A stretch of 64,000 nt of DNA from Quillaja saponaria. Lineage: Eukaryota > Streptophyta > Magnoliopsida > Fabales > Quillajaceae. Below are positions 1-11,647 of this stretch, piece after piece. The notes beneath the pieces were generated by a model. The model was not told the DNA's origin. It was given only the letters and a program-made list of their open reading frames with translations, and searched no databases. The position numbers were made by a program, and so were the translations under genes. Numbering within the stretch: position 1 is the first letter of the stretch; each line of letters begins with the position of its first letter. The stretch covers positions 2,914,001 through 2,978,000 of the forward strand of contig CM055615.1 of assembly GCA_029379385.1 (NCBI GenBank), read 5' to 3'.

Positions 1-51
1 TTTTAATGCATGCTATACATGCACACAATTAAGTCTCGGAGTGGGGGCATT

Positions 52-860
52 TGCAGACACCAAAATTTTATAAATTTGTTAATTAGCTAATTGATACTAA
101 AATATAACATTTTATATTGATTAGTCAATTACAATTAGCCAATTAAATGATGATTGAACTTAGTATTACAACTTGGCCAAATCAAATGTTAATTAGTCAA
201 TCACTTGTGTAGTTGAGTGTTGATTAAAAACAAAGTTCTTGAATAATTGGATGTTAATTGAAGACAAATTGTCATTACTTTATTGATTAAATGTTGATTG
301 AAGGAGAATTGTAATTAAGTGGATACTTAAATGTTGATTGGATCAAATTAAATCAAATTACCATTGAATATTCTTAAATTAATTTCAATCATGTTCCAAT
401 CATCCTCAAGTCAATGTCAATCATCTTCAATGACTCAGAAGAACCACTGCCAGATACGATTCTGCTCCCCCTTCGTACTACCAAAAAATGCGATTCTTGC
501 CCGGCTTTATATCTACCAATCAATCAATAAATAAATTTGAATTACCTTTAATCAACCAAAGTTTGTCTACACCACCTCTGCTATAAAAGGACTCATGTTG
601 ACTTTGGAAATGAGACAAAAAACTCAAGGCACAAATGCTCTTTAAACTCCCTTGCTTTTCTCTCTCAAACAACAGAGATTCAAGCAAGCCACAAATCCCT
701 GCGGTCAAGCCTAGTGCCTGCTAGAGATCACAAGATCTTTCCCAATGATCACCTATAACGTTCATTTTGAAAAAGTTCATCAATTCATCCGAGATCAAGC
801 TTACATAGCCATCAGATCAAGTAAAGCTTTCACTCTTTCTTGTTTGTTACTTTCAAGCAT
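52..860 (+). mobile_element. Gypsy (Tat/Ogre-like) LTR, probable 3' or solo LTR
   Basis: A purine-rich tract ending in gtgggggcatt lies directly before TGCAGACACC at 52. This is the usual polypurine tract/LTR junction of plant Tat/Ogre-type gypsy elements. A TATA-like ctataaaagg lies near 581, followed by a T/C-rich putative R/U5 part. The right end is not defined; no clear CA end or target duplication was found, and the internal part would lie left of the window. The family assignment rests on recall of this junction, so confidence is moderate. Confidence 0.45.
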
Positions 861-959
861 GAATTTGTTTAGTGTTGGCCAGCTTTCAAGAAAATGGATT
901 GAGATTTAGATCAAGGGTGGAGTTAGTCTAATTCAAAAAAAAAATTTGGGCTAAATTGC

Positions 960-3607
960 TCAAGTGAAGATGATAGCAAACAAGATGTTTCCTTTGTATC
1001 GCCATCATACCATCTATTCATGTCTCACTGCAAAGTTGAAAAGTACAACATGGTTATGGCACTTTTGTTATGGCCATCTCAGTTTTGGTGGATTGAAGAC
1101 CTTGCATGCTAAAAAATATAGTGGAAAGCCTTCCAAATTTTGTGTCGCCCTCAGATATATATGAAGATTGTGCTGTTAAGCAAACAGCATTGTAACTCCT
1201 TTCACAAAGGAAATTCATGGAGTGCAAAGAAAGCATTAAAGCTGGTGCATTCCACTTTTTGCTGGGCCTAATAAATCTATCTTCTAATAGAGGTAAAAGA
1301 TATATAATTACTTTAATTTATGATTATAGTAAAAAAAAATAAAAAATTTGGTTTTATATCTTGTAAAAAAATCAGAAGCTTTTGTAGCCTTAGGCTTCAA
1401 TAATTTTTGTATGTTTGAACTTTTTTCTTTTTAATGACCGTTAAGTTGCATGTGATTCTACTTTGAGATTTTAAGTTATGTCGTTTAGGATTTTATTTGG
1501 TCAGAAGATTTAGATTTGATCAATTTGACCTTGAGGTAATAGTTTAAGGTTCGCTTAGGAAATTGATAAAGGATGACTTCTTGAGTGAATAGGGTTTGAT
1601 ACTCTCGGCACCATACTAGGGATTTCTTTTTAAATTAAACTTAGTGAGCTTTGAGATAACTAGCATTGAAAGAGAATTTTACTAAACTATTATATTTTGA
1701 AAATTAACTAACTATGTTTCCTTGAACATTCTTATAATTGAATATGGAAAGCTTTATAAGATGCATCGTTTATTAAATGTGCATATCATGTTTTAAAACA
1801 TAAAAATCTCATTATCTGTCTATTCCAGACCATAGTGTTGTATTTGCCAACTCATTGAGCTTGTTGAAGCTTCATTCCACTCTATTTCCTTGTTTTATAG
1901 ATACTTGATTTATCTGCATCTTTCTTTGGATTGCTGGAAGTGATAGTATTGCTCTCTTCTATAACTTAGAACTATAGTTATTCATAGAGTATTACTCTGC
2001 AGTTATACAAGATTCTGAAAAAGTAATTATCTATTTTTGTTTATCAACTATTGAGTTATCTATTTCTTGTACTTTGATATTAAATTGAGGTTAGCTTGAC
2101 CCAATGTGAGCCTTGAAATATCTCAGATTTTGCACCGATCATGACTTGAGTTTTGGGTCAGTGACATGTGTCGATTACAAAGAAGTATTTGCTCCTGTGG
2201 CAGGGTATGATACAATCAGATTGGTGATCACATTTGCAACCCAAAACTCATGGCTTATTTTTCAGTTTGACTTGAAATTGACTTTCTTATATGGAGACTT
2301 GGAAGAACATGTATTTATTGTTCTTGTTGACAGATTTTTAAGCTTTTTGGAAAGAAGCTAAGTGGGAGAAGCCATTGAAGAAGCAAATGTGAAACGGTGC
2401 TAAAGCAAGACCTGTGACTATGAAACCTCCTGATTACGTAAAGACTAGAGATGAGCATAAATAGTATAAATTGAAAAAGGCACTATATAGACTAAAACAA
2501 GATCCAAGGGCTTGGTATAGTCGTATTGATGCTTATTTTTTGAAGGAAGGTTTTAAAAAATGTCCATATGAACATACTTTTTTATTAAATTGGTGAATGG
2601 AGGAAAGATGCTTATTGTGTGTTTATATGTGAATGATCTTATCTTCATTAGAAATAATAGTACCATGTTTGACAAATTTAAAAGATCCATGATGGTTGAA
2701 TTAGATATGTCTAATCTTAGAATGATGCACTATTTCCTCATATTGAAGTGAAGCAATCTGCTGCTGGAATTTTTATTTCTCAAACGAAATATGTGTTAAA
2801 AATTTTAGACAAGTTTCAAATGAAGAATTACAATGCTATGAGCACACCAACCAAGTTTGGTCTGAAGCTAAGTAAAAATCAAGAAGGAAAGCAAGTTGAT
2901 AACACTATTTACAAGCAAATTGTGGGAAGTCTAATGTATTTAACAACAACAAAGCCAGTCATAATGTAATCTATGAGTCTCATTAGCAGATATACGGAGA
3001 ATCTTACAGAGTTGCATCTTCTAGCTGCCAAGAGGATCCTTCGGTACTTGTAAGGAATCATTAATTTTGGTTTGCTCTATAAGAAGTGAGAAAAATCATA
3101 TTTGATTAGCTTTTCTGATAGTGATTATGCAGGAGATATAGATGATTCAAAAGAGTACATCGGGATATGTCTTTATAGCTTGGTTTCGGGGTTGTTTCAT
3201 GGTCATCAAAGAAGTAACCAATCGTCACCTTTATTAACCACTAAGGCTGAATTTGCTACTGTAACATCATGTGCTTGTCAAGCTATTTGGCTTTAAGAAC
3301 ATTCTTGAAAAGCTGCACTTCAAGCAAGAAGGGAACTACTACAATTTATTGTGACAATAGTTCAGCCATAAAGCTTTCCAAAAATCTTATTCTGCATGGA
3401 AGAAAGCAAGCATATACATGTAATGTTTCACTTCTTAAGGGATCTCATGAAGGAAAGAGCCATTGATTATTGAAGAAATGAAAGATCAAGTTGCTGACAT
3501 TTTTACCAAGCTCCTCGAGTTGGAAGCATTTCAGAAGCTAAGGAAGTTGCTTGGTGTGGCACATTGGAATTAAATTAATGTATGCAAACTTTCAGTTTAA
3601 GGGAGAG
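960..3607 (+). pseudogene. Decayed Ty1/copia polyprotein (integrase to RNase H)
   Basis: Translations in several frames give, in copia order: a GAG-pre-integrase patch (964-1164, WLWHFCYGHLSFGGLKTL); a reverse transcriptase start (2113-2361, DYKEVFAPVA and the FQFDLKLTFLYGDLEE block); the ALYRLKQDPRAWY motif near 2490; a LYVNDLIF motif near 2625 in place of YVDDL; and an RNase H part (3102-3560) with DSDYAGD, a changed SSxxAExxY block and YCDNSSAIKLSKN. The order INT-RT-RH is diagnostic of Ty1/copia. Stops and frameshifts separate every block, and most of the integrase core between 1260 and 2100 is unrecognisable. Gag and the 5' LTR are not visible, so the copy is 5'-truncated and dead. Confidence 0.85.
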
Positions 3608-3857
3608 TGTTGAAAAAATAATTAGTCTTTGTTATCTGCTGAATTTTATTTTCTATTGTCCTAGTCTTTAAGAGTTTCCTTGTGTCCTAGTCATTTGGAG
3701 TTTGGTTCCTGAATAATTATGTTTTAACATGTTTCAATTCAGTTGACTAGTGGTTCCTTATTTTGTTGGAACTAGATGTTAGTGTACTTGCCTATAAAAG
3801 GCTGATTTTGATTGAATAAAATATCAGAGAACTTTCTCAAATTCAGTTTATTTTACA
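3599..3857 (+). mobile_element. 3' LTR of the copia element, with polypurine tract
   Basis: aagggagag (3599-3607) is a polypurine tract directly before TGTTGAAAAA (3608), the typical TG start of a copia LTR. The LTR is about 250 bp, contains tataaaagg near 3795 and aataaaat near 3816, and probably ends at tttaca (3857). It lies about 40 bp after the last RNase H codons, as expected for a 3' LTR. The end was chosen by the CA rule only; no 5' LTR is available for comparison. Confidence 0.6.
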
Positions 3858-4919
3858 ACGAAATAATGACTACGTTAAACACTGAAGTTTTACTCCTAAC
3901 CAAAATAAAATTAAAATAAAGCATTACAATTTAACTTGTTTAAACTTGCCAAACCAAATAGTTCTAATGTAAGATATTTACTTCAGACTTGATTTGAATA
4001 TCATGGAGAGACAATATTGAAACAATTCACTAGGTTCATTTTGTACTTCAAGCTGGTAACTTTGTCAAACATATGAGGAAGTACTAGCACTTTCGGAAGA
4101 AGATGATCATTTATCAAATGACAGGCCTCATCTAGCAAGTAATATTTTTTTTTTTCCGAGATATGAATTCATTGACAGGAATCCAAAAAAAGAAGTAGAA
4201 ACAAACTTGTCAAAATAAAAAAGAAAAAAAGAAAGCATTCGCAAGAAAGGAGAAACTAGGAAAAGTAGCATAATTACAACTTAAAATGCATCTGTAACAA
4301 GATGTTATAACCCGATCTTTTAATGTACGTTTTAGAATGTTTGTACATAACTTGTGTGATGGGATAAATAAAATTTTACTCGAAGCAGAATTAAAATAAA
4401 AAAAACTCATATATATTATATGTATATATATGTAATTAGGAAATTAATTTTCACTATATCATTGGTTGAAGTAGAACTTGAAATTAACATGTGTAATTTT
4501 ATTTAATGTCTGCAACAAATGTGTAAATAAAAGGAAACTTGGAAAACATAGGAGTGTGAAGATTTTTCTTTCCATTACTTTTCTGTCATAGATCTAAATA
4601 TTATATCCTGTGCAAAATTGTATTTTTTTATTGATGGCATCAAAATACTCCAAGTGAGATCTACTGTTGGCAATAAGGCCTGTTGAAGGGCGTGGCTAAG
4701 CCTGTGTAAGGCAGTAAATTCTAACTACCTGTAGCTTATTGAGCATTTTATTAGCCAAATAAAGCTGTATAATTTTAGTAAGAACAAATCTTTAGATCTA
4801 ATCTAGTCTAGTAAGCCAAGATCAATACTCATCCTTACAAGTCCTATGGAATCTGAGGTTTTGATACTAAAAGGATCGGTTTAGTATACCTATTGCTTTC
4901 TCCTCTCAGTCTTTTAATT
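3858..4919. other. Intergenic, no gene recognised
   Basis: AT-rich sequence without coding potential. It contains a poly-T/A stretch near 4147 and an alternating TA run near 4410-4432. The part after about 4600 may belong to the non-coding leader of the following pararetrovirus copy, but I could not find a tRNA-Met primer site. Confidence 0.5.
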
Positions 4920-5560
4920 ATGTTAAGATCTTTTTCTTGCTCTTTTTATACTTCTTCTCCTCTTGAATCTTCTTTTCAATCTAACAAAATTCTTAAAGAA
5001 TAAATCTCTCAATTTATAAACAATTGGAAAATTCCAAAAATTCTAAGTAATGAAATTTACAAATCCAATTCCATGTTCAGCCTCAAAAGTAACCATACTA
5101 TCAAAACTGTTGAACAGATAATTCCAATTGACTCTTATTGTGAAGAAATTTCTTTACTTTCAGACATATCTTAAAAATTCATAAACAAAAATACAATTAT
5201 CTGCATACTGGATGCGTCCAGATTACAGTTAGACCTTTGACAAAAGAAAGGACTTAACACCTCTCTTCTCTTATGCCTTCGTGACAGTCATATGACTAAT
5301 TTTCATGAATCTCTCTTAGGCATGGTTGAAACTAGCCTCCATAGTGGTCCGATCTATGTTAATTGTTTTCTAAACATGACAATCTCTTTGCAAGATAAAA
5401 ATATTTTAGATTTACCATATGATGTTAATTTTCCTGAAAAATAGACTTTTGATAAGGATACGCCTATTTAGGATCAAAAACCCTCATCTATTTTTAAGAT
5501 TGCTCAATATCTCACAAGTATAGTAGAAATCTCTTTTAATAGAACAAACAGTCAAAAAAA
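4920..5560 (+). pseudogene. Endogenous caulimovirid, movement-protein region remnant
   Basis: Stop-interrupted frames around 5160-5440 give a patch resembling the movement-protein (30K/MP) domain of florendovirus-type caulimovirids, including short blocks LCLRD and LLGMVETSL. It precedes capsid, protease and RT remnants on the same strand, which is the polyprotein order in florendoviruses and petuviruses. The similarity is weak and broken by stops, so the call leans on position. It is a decayed genomic fossil with no intact frame. Confidence 0.45.
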
Positions 5561-7990
5561 TTTGGATTAACTTATTAAGACTCAGCAAGAAATTCTTGTT
5601 CGTTTAGATACTCTTGTTATTCAATTCCTTCAACTATTTATCTTCAAGGTTTAGAAAACACATTTAGGATTCCTAGAGCTTTATACACTAAAGACAATGA
5701 CAATCAATCTGAAAAACCTCATTCTCCTATTTCTTTATCTTTAAATGATAACCTGGAAATTAATACAATTCAAACTGTTTTTGAAATCAATAAGGAATCA
5801 CTTAAAAAAGATTTTTATCAAGCAAAACACAATCTTGAAAGAATTTGGTTTTTTGAAAAATTTACTGGTTCTCAAAAACAAAAAACTTCAAATTTATATT
5901 ACAAATTCATAGAAACTTATAAAATTGATATTTTGTTCTTTGAATGGTTTAAAATTTATGCAAAGAAAAAGGGTATCAATCATCCTTTCTCCAAATCCAT
6001 AAATGTTAATACTCAAAAAAAAAAAGAAATTGGATAATTTATAAAGATGAAGTTAATGATTCAATTTTTCCTCCTTATAAATTCCTAAAAATTTCTGCAC
6101 AAAATCTAGCTGGAAAAATGGTTTATGTACCAGCAAATCCTTTCAAGAATAAAGTTTTAACTGAAACAATTAATTTCAAAGACATCCAATATCTTTACAA
6201 ACAAACTAATTATACCAATTATTATCTTCAAGCTATAAGAGATTATCTCTCCGAGTCCCACTCCTAACCCAAACCTAATCTGTAAAGTGAAAATCTTGTT
6301 TTTACTCCTTATTAGATTCCAAGAAAGATTACAAAAAAAAAAGGTTCTAGTTCGAGATCTTCTTTTCAACATAAACTTCTTCACAAAATCTCTAAACAAA
6401 TTATCTAGTGGAGAAAAATATTGTTCTCAACACACCTCAACAAACTAATTCTTCTCTTACAATTAACAATTTAAGTGATGCAGATTTTGTATCCGAACAA
6501 ACTGATAATTTTGAAAAAATTTCCCAAAACGAAAATTCAAAATACCAATTGACAAAAGCCTAAAAAATTGTATTATCTTAGGACTGCTTCTCCTGACTTA
6601 GTCACATAAGAAAAACCTTATATAATCAATAATTATTTCAGTGTAAACAACATATATGCATGGAATATAGATGACCAATTAGAATATAATATTCTTAATA
6701 TGTTACAGCAAATGACCATGGTCAGTACTGTTTATCAAATCTCTCACAATTGTTTTGACCAATCTATCCTTAATATTTTAATATCCGTTTTTACTGGTCA
6801 ATTAAAAAGATGGTGGGATGAACACCTCACTGAAGATGAGCGAAGCCAAATAAACTTAGCCATCAAAATTGATACTGAAGGAAATCCTCTCCTTAACGAA
6901 GAAGGAAATTAAATTCAAGATTTCATAACTACTCTTATTTACGCTATCACAAAATATTTTATCAGAGAGCTGTCTATATGGCGTGAAAAATCCGCTGAAC
7001 TCCTTTCCAATCTTAAGTGTTGAACTCTTGTTGACTTTAGGCAATATAAAGATTCCTTTTTCACCAGAGTCTTCTCCAAGTCCGATAATAATCAACCTTT
7101 TTAGAAAGAAAAATTTCTAGTTGGTCTTCTTCTTTCTTTAGGAGACAAAGTTAGAGAAAAAATACGAAATATTAATAATGGAATTATCTCATAAGAACAA
7201 TTAACTTATGGACAACTTTGCAGTTATGTCTAGGAAGTTACTTTAAAAATCTATCAAGATGACTAAATTCAAAGACAATTAGCCAAAAAAAGATCTCTTA
7301 ATTGTAAAGATTTATGTAGTTTATGTTATCAATATGGTTTTGATGAAAAAAGAATTCACAAAAAGAGAAATCATAAACGAGCTCCTCAATATTTTCAAAA
7401 TAAAGATAAACCATATGTTGTCTGTTTTAAATGCAACAAACTAGGTCATATTGTAAAATAATGCAAAATTACAAAGAAAATCAAAGCTTTAAATATCAAT
7501 GAAGGTATTCTAGCTCAACTTAATTATCTTATAATTGAAGATTTATTTGACAGTGAAACTCAGGCTCTTTTGATATTGCAGAAATTATCCAAATCCAAAA
7601 TGATGACAAAGTCCCTTCAGATTCATCACCAAGAACTCTTGAATGTAATGTCCTCACTAGAGAACAAAATCTTATCTTTGACGTTATTACTAACCTTCCA
7701 AATGATGAAAATAAAAAAAATTATTTTTACAAACTCAAAGAAACCCTGAAAACCAAAAAAAAAAAAAAAAACAAGCAAACCTCTTCACAATCTTCCAATA
7801 GTTGTTAACTCTTTCAATCTAAAAAATATTTTATCCAGATTCAATTATGAGAAGAAATCTGTAACTCTTCAAAATTTTCAACATAAAGTTTCAAAACTTA
7901 TAACTGAAATCAAAACTCTTAAAATTCAACAATAAGAAAACATTTCAAGAATTCAATTCCTTCAAACAGAGAAAATCTGTCTTTTAAGAC
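5561..7990 (+). pseudogene. Endogenous caulimovirid, capsid (gag-like) region with zinc knuckle
   Basis: Interrupted translations match the capsid-like part of florendovirus-type polyproteins. A conserved block at 6700-6912 contains FTGQLKRWWDEHLT, and the following frames to about 7250 continue it after in-frame stops. A CCHC zinc knuckle is visible near 7420-7465 (CFKCNKLGHIVK, then a stop in place of the residue before the last Cys). A lysine-rich linker with long A runs follows at 7740-7780. There are more than ten stops or frameshifts. Assignment to Caulimoviridae rather than gypsy gag rests on the upstream MP-like patch and the downstream second ORF. Confidence 0.6.
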
Positions 7991-8040
7991 ATCCTCATCA
8001 AAACATTCTGAATCTTCCTATTCTGATGAAAACTTAGATA

Positions 8041-8328
8041 TTACTCGAAACAGTTGTCTTGTTTGATACCGGAGCAGATTTAAGTTGTATCTTGGAAGGA
8101 AAAGTTCCAACAAAATTTTATGAAAAAACTTTTGAACGATTAACTTTGACTAATGGTTCTGAGATCATAATCCATTACAAATGTTCCAATATAATAATTG
8201 AAAACTCTCCCTTACAGATTTCAAAAAACATTCTTCTTGCCAAAAATATTGCAAACCTAGTCATCCTAGGTATTGTTTTCATTAGGCAATTAGATCCTTT
8301 TTGGGTAAACAAAAGAATATTCAAATAA
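8041..8328 (+). pseudogene. Endogenous caulimovirid, aspartic protease domain
   Basis: The open stretch begins with a hydrophobic run and LFDTGADLSCI, the active-site D-T-G-A motif of retroviral-type aspartic proteases, and later shows NLVILGIVFI in the place of the usual ILG motif. It lies between the capsid/zinc knuckle remnant and the RT remnant, as expected. The domain itself is open for about 89 codons, but both flanks are blocked by stops. Confidence 0.7.
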
Positions 8329-8419
8329 GTTATGGGTCAAACCATTTCCTTCCATTTTCTTAAAAAACCCACTTTTAGAAATCTCAATCTTATTGAAACT
8401 AAACAAAAACAAATCAATT

Positions 8420-9308
8420 TTCTTCTAAAATAATGGAAAGAAAACTCCATGATTTAAACATAAAAAACAAAATAAAAATTTTTGAAGAAAAAATCCAGAT
8501 GCAAATCTATTTTGATCTCCTAAATGCTTTCTGGAAAATAAAACATTATATGGTAGATATTCCTTATGAAAAAGATTTTCATGAAAGACAAATTTCTACA
8601 AAAGCCCTTCCAATATAAATGAATTAAGAAATGCTTGAATTTTGTCTAAAATAAAAAATAAAAAATATTAATCTTCTTTCCAAAGGAATAATCCACAAGA
8701 ACAAAATTCCTTGATCTTGTTCTGCTTTTTATGTAAATAAAAATACAGAGATTGAATGTGGTATTCTCTGTTTAGTTATCAATTATGAACTTCTCAATCA
8801 AACTCTTTAATGGATTAGGTATCTTATTCCTAATAAAAAAGATCTTCTCAATCCTTTATATAATTCAGAACTATTTTCAAAATTTGATCTGAAATGAGGT
8901 TTTTGGCAAATTCAAATCAAATAATCTGATAGATACAAAACTGCATTTACGGTTCTTTTTAGTCAATATGAATGGAATGTAATGCCTTTTAGATTAAAAA
9001 ATGCTCCTTCTGAATTTCAAAAAATCATAAATGATATTTTTAATCCTTATATAAAATTTATCATCATTTATATTAATGATGTTTTAATCTTCTCACAAAA
9101 TATTGATGAACATTTCAAATATCTCAATATTCTATTCGATATTACAAAACAAAATGGTTTGGCTGTTTCCAGAATAAAATTTAGTCTTTTTCAAATAATA
9201 ATAAGGTTTCTTGGTTACAATTTTCACCACGGAACTATCACTCTAATTGATAAGGCTTTTCAATTTGCTGACAAATTTTCTGATCAAATCATTGACAAAA
9301 CTCGGTTA
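8420..9308 (+). pseudogene. Endogenous caulimovirid, reverse transcriptase domain
   Basis: RT blocks appear in order: the FWKIKHYMVDIPYEKDF patch (about 8530-8580), a broken fingers region, FDLK then WQIQI near 8885-8925 with a TGA inside, WNVMPFRLKNAPSEFQ (8970-9015), and the catalytic block IIYINDVLIF (about 9064-9095), then FLGYNFHHGTIT. The YxDD motif reads Y-I-N-D, so one catalytic Asp is lost. The segment 8982-9311 is open; upstream parts contain stops. The sequence type fits florendovirus-like caulimovirids. Confidence 0.8.
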
Positions 9309-9610
9309 TAAAGTTTTATGGATTACCTCAATTATGTTTCTGATTTATTTTCAAAGTTCAATAATCTCATCAAACCTCTGCAGGACAGATTAAGGATTGA
9401 TCATCCTTTCCCTGGTTTGACATTCATACAAATATTGTTAAGCAAATTAAGCTTCGGGTCAAGCATTTGTCATACTTATATCTTCTTGATCCTAAAGCTT
9501 TCAATCATATGTCTCAGACATTGGTTACGGTGCCATTTTTAAATAATCCATCAATGGTAAACAGCATATCATTGCATATGCATCAAAACATTGAAATTAT
9601 GCACAACAAA
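9309..9610 (+). pseudogene. Endogenous caulimovirid, RNase H region, left half
   Basis: After the RT block the frames show a YLNYVSDLF patch and then GYGAIFK-like and AYASKH sequences broken by stops. The viral reading can be followed to about 9610 (gcacaacaaa), where it stops abruptly inside the RNase H domain. It resumes at about 12345, so the two halves were once contiguous and are now split by a 2.7 kb insert. Confidence 0.55.
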
Positions 9611-9619
9611 GGCCGACTT

Positions 9620-10151
9620 TGCTAGCACGCAAAGACGCCTATGTAGCACTTGCTAACCCCTCGTGGGTAGCAAGTCAGCTTCTCCAATGCCCCTCGGGTG
9701 TCAACCCGCAAGGCTAGTGCGCAACAATGTAAGCAAGAAAGCAAATAGAACACAGTTTGCAAGAAAAGGCTTCAACTTCTCATTAATTGAAAAACGATCA
9801 AATTACAATGCTATCAAAATGCTCTTGACATGCTCTCGACATGGCTACGACATAGGCAAATGGCTTGGTGTAGGGGGAGTTACAAGCAACACCAAGACCT
9901 TTGACACTCATCCGACAAGCTCGTGTACAACTTTGATTTTCTCACATATACACCCCCCCTAAAGAGCTTTCTGCGCCATAACCCCTCTGGCAGGAGGGAA
10001 CATCATATTTCCCAGTTGCCCGACTACCCCTGGCTACCTATTTACAGAAATGCCACACTGTGTCATGACATATGCCTAGCTACCCACAATGTGCACATCA
10101 CAAGGCAAGCGGCCATGTGCGACATGCACTGGACAAGCTTGGGTTGTGACA
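9620..10151 (-). mobile_element. 3' LTR of a minus-strand chromovirus
   Basis: Read on the minus strand, the integrase/chromodomain frame stops at 10163. A polypurine tract (aagtgggggagaa) follows, and then TGTCACAACC starts at 10151. The LTR runs about 530 bp to a CA at 9620-9621 (ctagca on the minus strand). No second LTR and no target-site duplication are present, so the element is 5'-truncated. Confidence 0.6.
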
Positions 10152-10162
10152 TTCTCCCCCAC

Positions 10163-11629
10163 TTAATTGGTCGACGTCCTCGTTGACTCAGCTGCTTGAA
10201 AGTCTTCAATCTTCTGCTGGAACTCTGACAGATCTTCGGCTTTCTCCCAACTGGTTTCTTCATCTCCAAGACCTTTCCACTTGACTAAGAACTCAAGTCG
10301 TGGGCGTCTTCTGATAATCACTCTCCTTTCAGCTAGAATCTCCTCTGCTACTCGACTTGGTGGCTTCTTGAGGTTGACTGCTGGCCTGGTTGACTGGTTA
10401 CGTGCTGGATCTTCTGGATCAGGATGATACGGCTTCAGGTTGGAAACATGAATCACTGGGTGTATCTTCATCCAGGGTGGAAGGTCGATCTTGTAGGCAA
10501 CTTTCCCAACCTTGGAAACAATTGGAAGTGGACCTTCGTACTTACGAATAAGCTTGTGATCCTGCCCCCTCAGTCCCTTTAGTTGTTCCTTCGTGAGCTT
10601 GACTAATACAAGATCCCCAACTTGGAACTCCAGCTGTCGACGTCCCTTGTCTGCCCATTTCTTCATTCTCTTAGAGGCTTTTTCTAAGTATGCTCGGGCA
10701 ATGTCAATGTTCTGCTTCCAGTCTTTAGTGAAGTGATGTGCTTTAGGACTCTTTCCTGTATAAGGCCCATCAAGTGTGTGTGGTAGGAGCGGCTGCTGCC
10801 CTGTAACAATCTCAAAAGGACTCATGTTTGTCGCAGAACTCTTCTGAGCATTAAAACAAAACTGAGCAGTGTCTAGTAGCTTTGGCCAATTCCTCTGGTT
10901 GACACTGGCAAAATGGCGCAAATATTCCTCGAGCATGCCATTGAATCTCTGAGTCTGGCCATCAGTTTGTGGATGATAGCTAGATGAGATGTTAAATTGT
11001 GAACCGAGTAGGTTGAATAATTCGGACCAGAAAGTCCCTGTGAACTTGCTATCTCGATCACTGACAATGTTCTTGGGCACACCCCAATATTTGACAACAT
11101 ATTTAAAGAACAATTGTGCTGTGTCTTCTGCCGAGCAATATTTTGGTGCCGGGATGAATGTGGCGTACTTCGAAAACCGATCCACTACCACCAAGATAGT
11201 AGACAAATCTCCCACTCTTGAAAGACTGGTGATGAAGTCCAGAGACACACTTTCCCACGGACGAGTCGGCACCAGCAACGGCTCTAGTAGCCCTGCAATC
11301 TTCTTCCGCTCAACTTTATCTTGCTGGCAGATAAGACACGTTTTGGAGTAGTTAACTGCATCCCCTCTCATCTGAGGCCAGTAATACCCCTGTTTCAGAA
11401 GGGCATAAGTTCTCTGCCAACCCGGGTGACCGGCCCACAAAGTGTCATGACACTCCTTCATGAGCGTCCTTCGCAGGTCCCCTGCTTTGGGAATGAACAA
11501 TCGGCTTCCCTTCGCCATCAGTAGTCCATCTTCCACCCAGAACTGACGAGTCTTCCCTTCTTTGGCTAGGTTTATGATGGCTTGAGCGACTGGATCCTTA
11601 TCCAAGTTCTCTCGAATGCGCTCTCGCAT
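10163..11629 (-). CDS. Chromovirus (Ty3/gypsy) polyprotein 3' part: integrase plus chromodomain
   Basis: A 488-codon frame with no internal stop, the longest in the window. It has an HHCC zinc-binding region (His61, His68, Cys98, Cys101), then an integrase core with Asp131 (SLDFITS), Asp191 (VSDRD) and residue 227 exactly 36 after Asp191, where the catalytic Glu is expected. Residue 227 is Gln (TDGQTQRFN). A GPF-like segment (YEGPLPIVSKVGKVAYKIDL, about 364-383) follows, and residues about 427-478 form a chromodomain (RVAEEILAERRV ... FLVKWKGLGDEETSWE). Gag, protease, RT and RNase H are missing: the frame begins inside the polyprotein at a junction with mitochondrial-type DNA, and the first Met is probably internal. 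It is far less decayed than its surroundings, so the insertion is comparatively recent. Confidence 0.9.
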   Translation of the reverse strand: MRERIRENLDKDPVAQAIINLAKEGKTRQFWVEDGLLMAKGSRLFIPKAGDLRRTLMKECHDTLWAGHPGWQRTYALLKQGYYWPQMRGDAVNYSKTCLICQQDKVERKKIAGLLEPLLVPTRPWESVSLDFITSLSRVGDLSTILVVVDRFSKYATFIPAPKYCSAEDTAQLFFKYVVKYWGVPKNIVSDRDSKFTGTFWSELFNLLGSQFNISSSYHPQTDGQTQRFNGMLEEYLRHFASVNQRNWPKLLDTAQFCFNAQKSSATNMSPFEIVTGQQPLLPHTLDGPYTGKSPKAHHFTKDWKQNIDIARAYLEKASKRMKKWADKGRRQLEFQVGDLVLVKLTKEQLKGLRGQDHKLIRKYEGPLPIVSKVGKVAYKIDLPPWMKIHPVIHVSNLKPYHPDPEDPARNQSTRPAVNLKKPPSRVAEEILAERRVIIRRRPRLEFLVKWKGLGDEETSWEKAEDLSEFQQKIEDFQAAESTRTSTN

Positions 11630-11647
11630 TGAAGTAGCAATGCGAGA
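11622..11647. repeat. 10-bp inverted repeat at the gypsy/mitochondrial junction
   Basis: tctcgcattg (11622-11631) and caatgcgaga (11638-11647) form a perfect inverted repeat with a 6-base loop, exactly where chromovirus similarity ends and mitochondrial-type sequence begins. Confidence 0.7.

Noticed and set aside
10989..11524. Plus-strand frames of 120 and 67 codons opposite the chromovirus integrase
   Set aside because: They are antisense to a recognisable 488-codon integrase/chromodomain frame and show no domain of their own.
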